DNA of 64,000 nucleotides from Heterobilharzia americana. Its lineage: Eukaryota; Platyhelminthes; Trematoda; Strigeidida; Schistosomatidae. The stretch spans positions 141,688,786 to 141,752,785 of the forward strand of contig OX104127.1 in the NCBI GenBank assembly GCA_944470555.2. Direction: 5' to 3'. The notes beneath the pieces are model-generated. The model saw only the letters and a list, made by a program, of their open reading frames with translations, searched no databases and had not been told where the DNA came from. The stretch's first letter is position 1. Each line of letters opens with the position of its first letter. Below are positions 60,980 to 64,000 of the stretch, piece after piece. Position numbers and translations under genes: made by a program.

Positions 60980-63900
60980 AAATAGGTTGATTTACTGTGG
61001 GCTAGTTTCTACCGCCATTCGTAGCGTTTACATTTGTAACACCTAGCTACAGTCTACAGGAGTAAAATACCGAGATACAGTAGTGAACTGAGGGATGTGG
61101 ATGCTCAATCGCCAACCCATATCATAACTAGCACGCGAACACTACAGATACAGGTAAGAAGTGTTGTCGAGTCATAGTTTATCCATATTTATAATTTTTT
61201 ACTGTTGTGAACTCGTACATGTAAGATTTTCCAATCGAAACTCAGAATAGTTGCAATCACCCATGTGGTGCCTATTACTCTACTTAAGTGGTGCACAATA
61301 ATTCTTTTTGACGAACTTCACACGAGACAAATTTGAGGTTGTCACCATAACGGTAGGATAGGCATGCAGTCGTTATACCTAGAAGGGCTTTATTCTTCTC
61401 AAGTACATTAGCTTGGTTTAGTCAACGCCCAAATTCTTATCAAAAGCTTCAGAATATTCTGTTCCAGCGGTGAACAATACGGTGTCCAGGTAGTGTGGTC
61501 CGAATAATTCTAGTATCAGGTAACATGATCCTGAAAAGTACAATGCGCTCTTGGAAGGGTCTACATACATATAATACTGAAGAGAACGCGGGTTCAGAAG
61601 CTGCACATCGGACGTACCTATCCCTAGGCCTCATTCTAAGCATGATAATTAGCTTAGCACACAGTAGCGTCTTGCGATATCATCTACAATTTTTACACGC
61701 AAGAAGACCGACTCAGCATGTCAGGACGAAAGCAAGCTGGTACTCGGCTGATTGGCAGAAAACGCGAAAAGGTCGTACGAAAGTATGGGGAAACCGTATT
61801 AGTGACGGCCCGAATGTTTTATAATTTCAATTTTTAGTGGAAAGGTTATCTCGTCGCTGGAGTTTTTTGATCGACAGCCAGAAATTCACTTCTATGACAG
61901 ATGAAGAATACCGTGGCAGCAGAACCAGGGCTAACATCTACTAAAAGTCCTTAACGTTTTTTTTCAGTCAATAATACAGAACCTCCTTGAAACTTGAAGA
62001 GCAATTTCTACCAGAAATTGGAGCGAAAGTCATACCTAAAAGATGGAGCCTGGCTTTTAACATGAATTAGTTGGTGAAAATCCGACCTAATACTGGTGCA
62101 AAACTTTTCGGAAGGCATTATCAGGCAGCTTGATTAATAAGTCCAAGGCAAAACAAAATTTTGTACGGAACAAGATCATGGACATCAGAATAGGCCGACT
62201 AGTGTAGCATTCTAACGGTAAGAAGTTGGAGTCGAAATTAAACTTGGGAAAGCCAAAAAAGGTTAGTACCCAGACATAACCTTTCATTTAATTGGGCACC
62301 ACGATTGAAAGCAGCAGACCTAAATTCCTCTGGCTTTTAGCCTATGTACAAAACAAATCCAAAAAATGGCTACCAGATGGGAAGGTCAGGTTTCCTCCGG
62401 TTCAAATCACGTACACACCATGGATAGGCATTAAGCTGGGGCTTGGCGGACTCTAAGGAAATGGCCTGGCTCACTACTGTAGGTGGAGAATTGCAAGGGG
62501 TGAATGCTGGCTTGACAGAAGTTGCACACGAAATCTAACCTGCCATATTTAAGGCCTAAGTTCTGTTTCTTCTGAGAATTGTGTTACAACTAGGGCCAAA
62601 TAAGCGGCTGGCTGCAGGTTCATGAGTGTTTAGGATACCATACGCCATAACCATTCAGGCATTCTTTATTGCAGAGTATACAGACAGAGTTATCCCAGTC
62701 GTCCCGTGCACATCCCGGATATAAGTCCCCACACAGGTTGTGATGACTTGCTGTGGGTACGTTCCAGACTTATCTCATTCGCAATGCAGACGTAGGACCA
62801 TAATTCCGAACTTTTTGTGAGGCCACATGAAGTTGTTTTAAATCTGTTAGAAACATTTGCCATAGAAATGTTCAAAAGGCCGTCTAGGAGTCTTTATCGC
62901 AAAGTTGGCGTGTTATGCATCGCTATCTATATAAAATAAGATCTGTAGGTTAATGGGGATTGAAACACTCAAGTTTTTCTTGCTTAGTGGCTCATGTAGT
63001 TCCGCGTCATTGAGTCTTCATGTACGTCGCGTGTCATGCCCTCGGTATACCACCCTGCCTTTTTACAGTAAAACTGAAACCTATCAATGCTTGCCTAGTT
63101 TTGAAGCCGGTTGAAATGTACCTACAGGGAAAACTTATCTGCATGACACTTTGATTCTGCCTCATGGTATCCCGTCGTCCGCAAGAATAAGGACTTCGCA
63201 AGGAATTTTCAGAGTCAGGTTATTGATGCATATCTAAAAAAGAGGAGGACTTGGCCTTACGGAACCCCAGTTGGGCATTTTATCTATTCAGACGTGGCAA
63301 ATCTCAGTAAAACTCCGGGGTGATAGTCGACTAGATATGATTGCTGCCATTCAGTGTGCGGTGGGCCGTTCCAGATTAGCTTCACTTTACAAGTAAGGCG
63401 GTTGTGATTAACATGATCAGGCGCTTTAGGGCAATCTGGATTAAAAATTACCGATTCTGCCTCAGCGCCTAAAGTGATGGTCTAAATATCTGTTACGGTG
63501 TGCGGAATTACTGTTTTTTCTATCCGTGTTGTCAAGGCGCGGAAATGATCTTCATAAGGTGGTCTCCCAAACCATCGCAAATAGCCAAGTATGATACTCC
63601 TGAATATTTCGACAAGGAGGACACCAGTATGTAATTCTTTGGGTTGTTTCAGTGATCTCCCTTGAATATTGTCATTGTTCGGCCAAATACGCAGGGACTG
63701 ATCAAAAATCACAAGAAGAATCCTTTAATAATTTACTGCAAAGTTCGACCAGAGGTATGGCTCTTCCTTGAAGAACAGCTTAATGGATTGTGCATAGCCT
63801 CACATATTTAAACGCAGTACGGTATAGCTTGAGCCTTCCAGTATGCCTGTAAAACCAATCTAACTAGACCTTTCAATGAGCTCCGTCGGAACTTCAGACA

Positions 63901-64000
63901 ACATAACACTCCGGCTCTTCGGGTAACGTCTAAACAGACAGACTGGGAAGTTGACCATGTGTGGCAAGATGTGGACACCTGTCGGAAATTCATACTTGAC
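60980..64000. other. no recognised gene; less AT-rich unclassified DNA
   Basis: Frames of 60-109 codons occur on both strands (for example 61495-61824 plus and 63712-63482 minus), but none carries a motif I can name. The texture, with many short frames and no microsatellites, is like that of the gypsy remnant region, so an old unclassified transposon is my best guess. Confidence 0.3.

Overview
The window looks like nuclear DNA of a blood fluke (Schistosoma or a close relative). It is AT-rich, about 65% by eye, and crowded with old retroelements of types known from schistosomes: RTE/SR2-like non-LTR retrotransposons, a second endonuclease-RT non-LTR family, Penelope-like elements (PLEs) and tRNA-derived SINEs. 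One SINE family carries the hammerhead-like core of the schistosome Sm-alpha repeat. The species cannot be fixed from sequence alone. There is no CRISPR array, operon, rRNA gene or intact tRNA gene.

Only one protein-coding gene is well supported. It is a plus-strand homologue of NALF1/FAM155 (worm NLF-1), the cysteine-rich membrane subunit and chaperone of the NALCN sodium-leak channel. Three exons are seen, at 2576-3308, 22636-23065 and 42677-43425. They are separated by introns of 19.3 and 19.6 kb with clean GT-AG borders and matching phases (0, then 1). The first exon carries an apparent one-base deletion in a T run (3210-3212), and its 5' boundary is uncertain.

The two introns are mostly transposon debris. 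Intron 1 (3309-22635) holds several RTE copies, a PLE with RT and GIY-YIG regions (18340-19615), a PLE tail interrupted by a 386-bp TIR element with an 8-bp target duplication (14842-15227), and many SINEs. Intron 2 (23066-42676) holds a long minus-strand non-LTR copy (23590-25110), a pair of near-identical 672-bp inverted repeats 4.6 kb apart (27150-27821 and 32413-33084), three PLE copies or foldbacks, and a 416-bp CTTA array (34497-34912). Both internal splice acceptors lie just downstream of an RTE 3' tail.

From 43.4 to 53 kb there is AT-rich intergenic or 3'-flanking DNA with more non-LTR copies, SINE pairs and a duplicated ~280-bp unknown repeat. From about 53 kb to the end the sequence is less AT-rich. 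It contains a heavily mutated Ty3/gypsy pol (RNase H, integrase and C-terminal tail, 56250-57990) and further decayed material I could not classify, plus one weak minus-strand candidate exon at 60780-60975. Repeat boundaries were set by eye and should be read as about +/-20 bp unless a motif fixes them.
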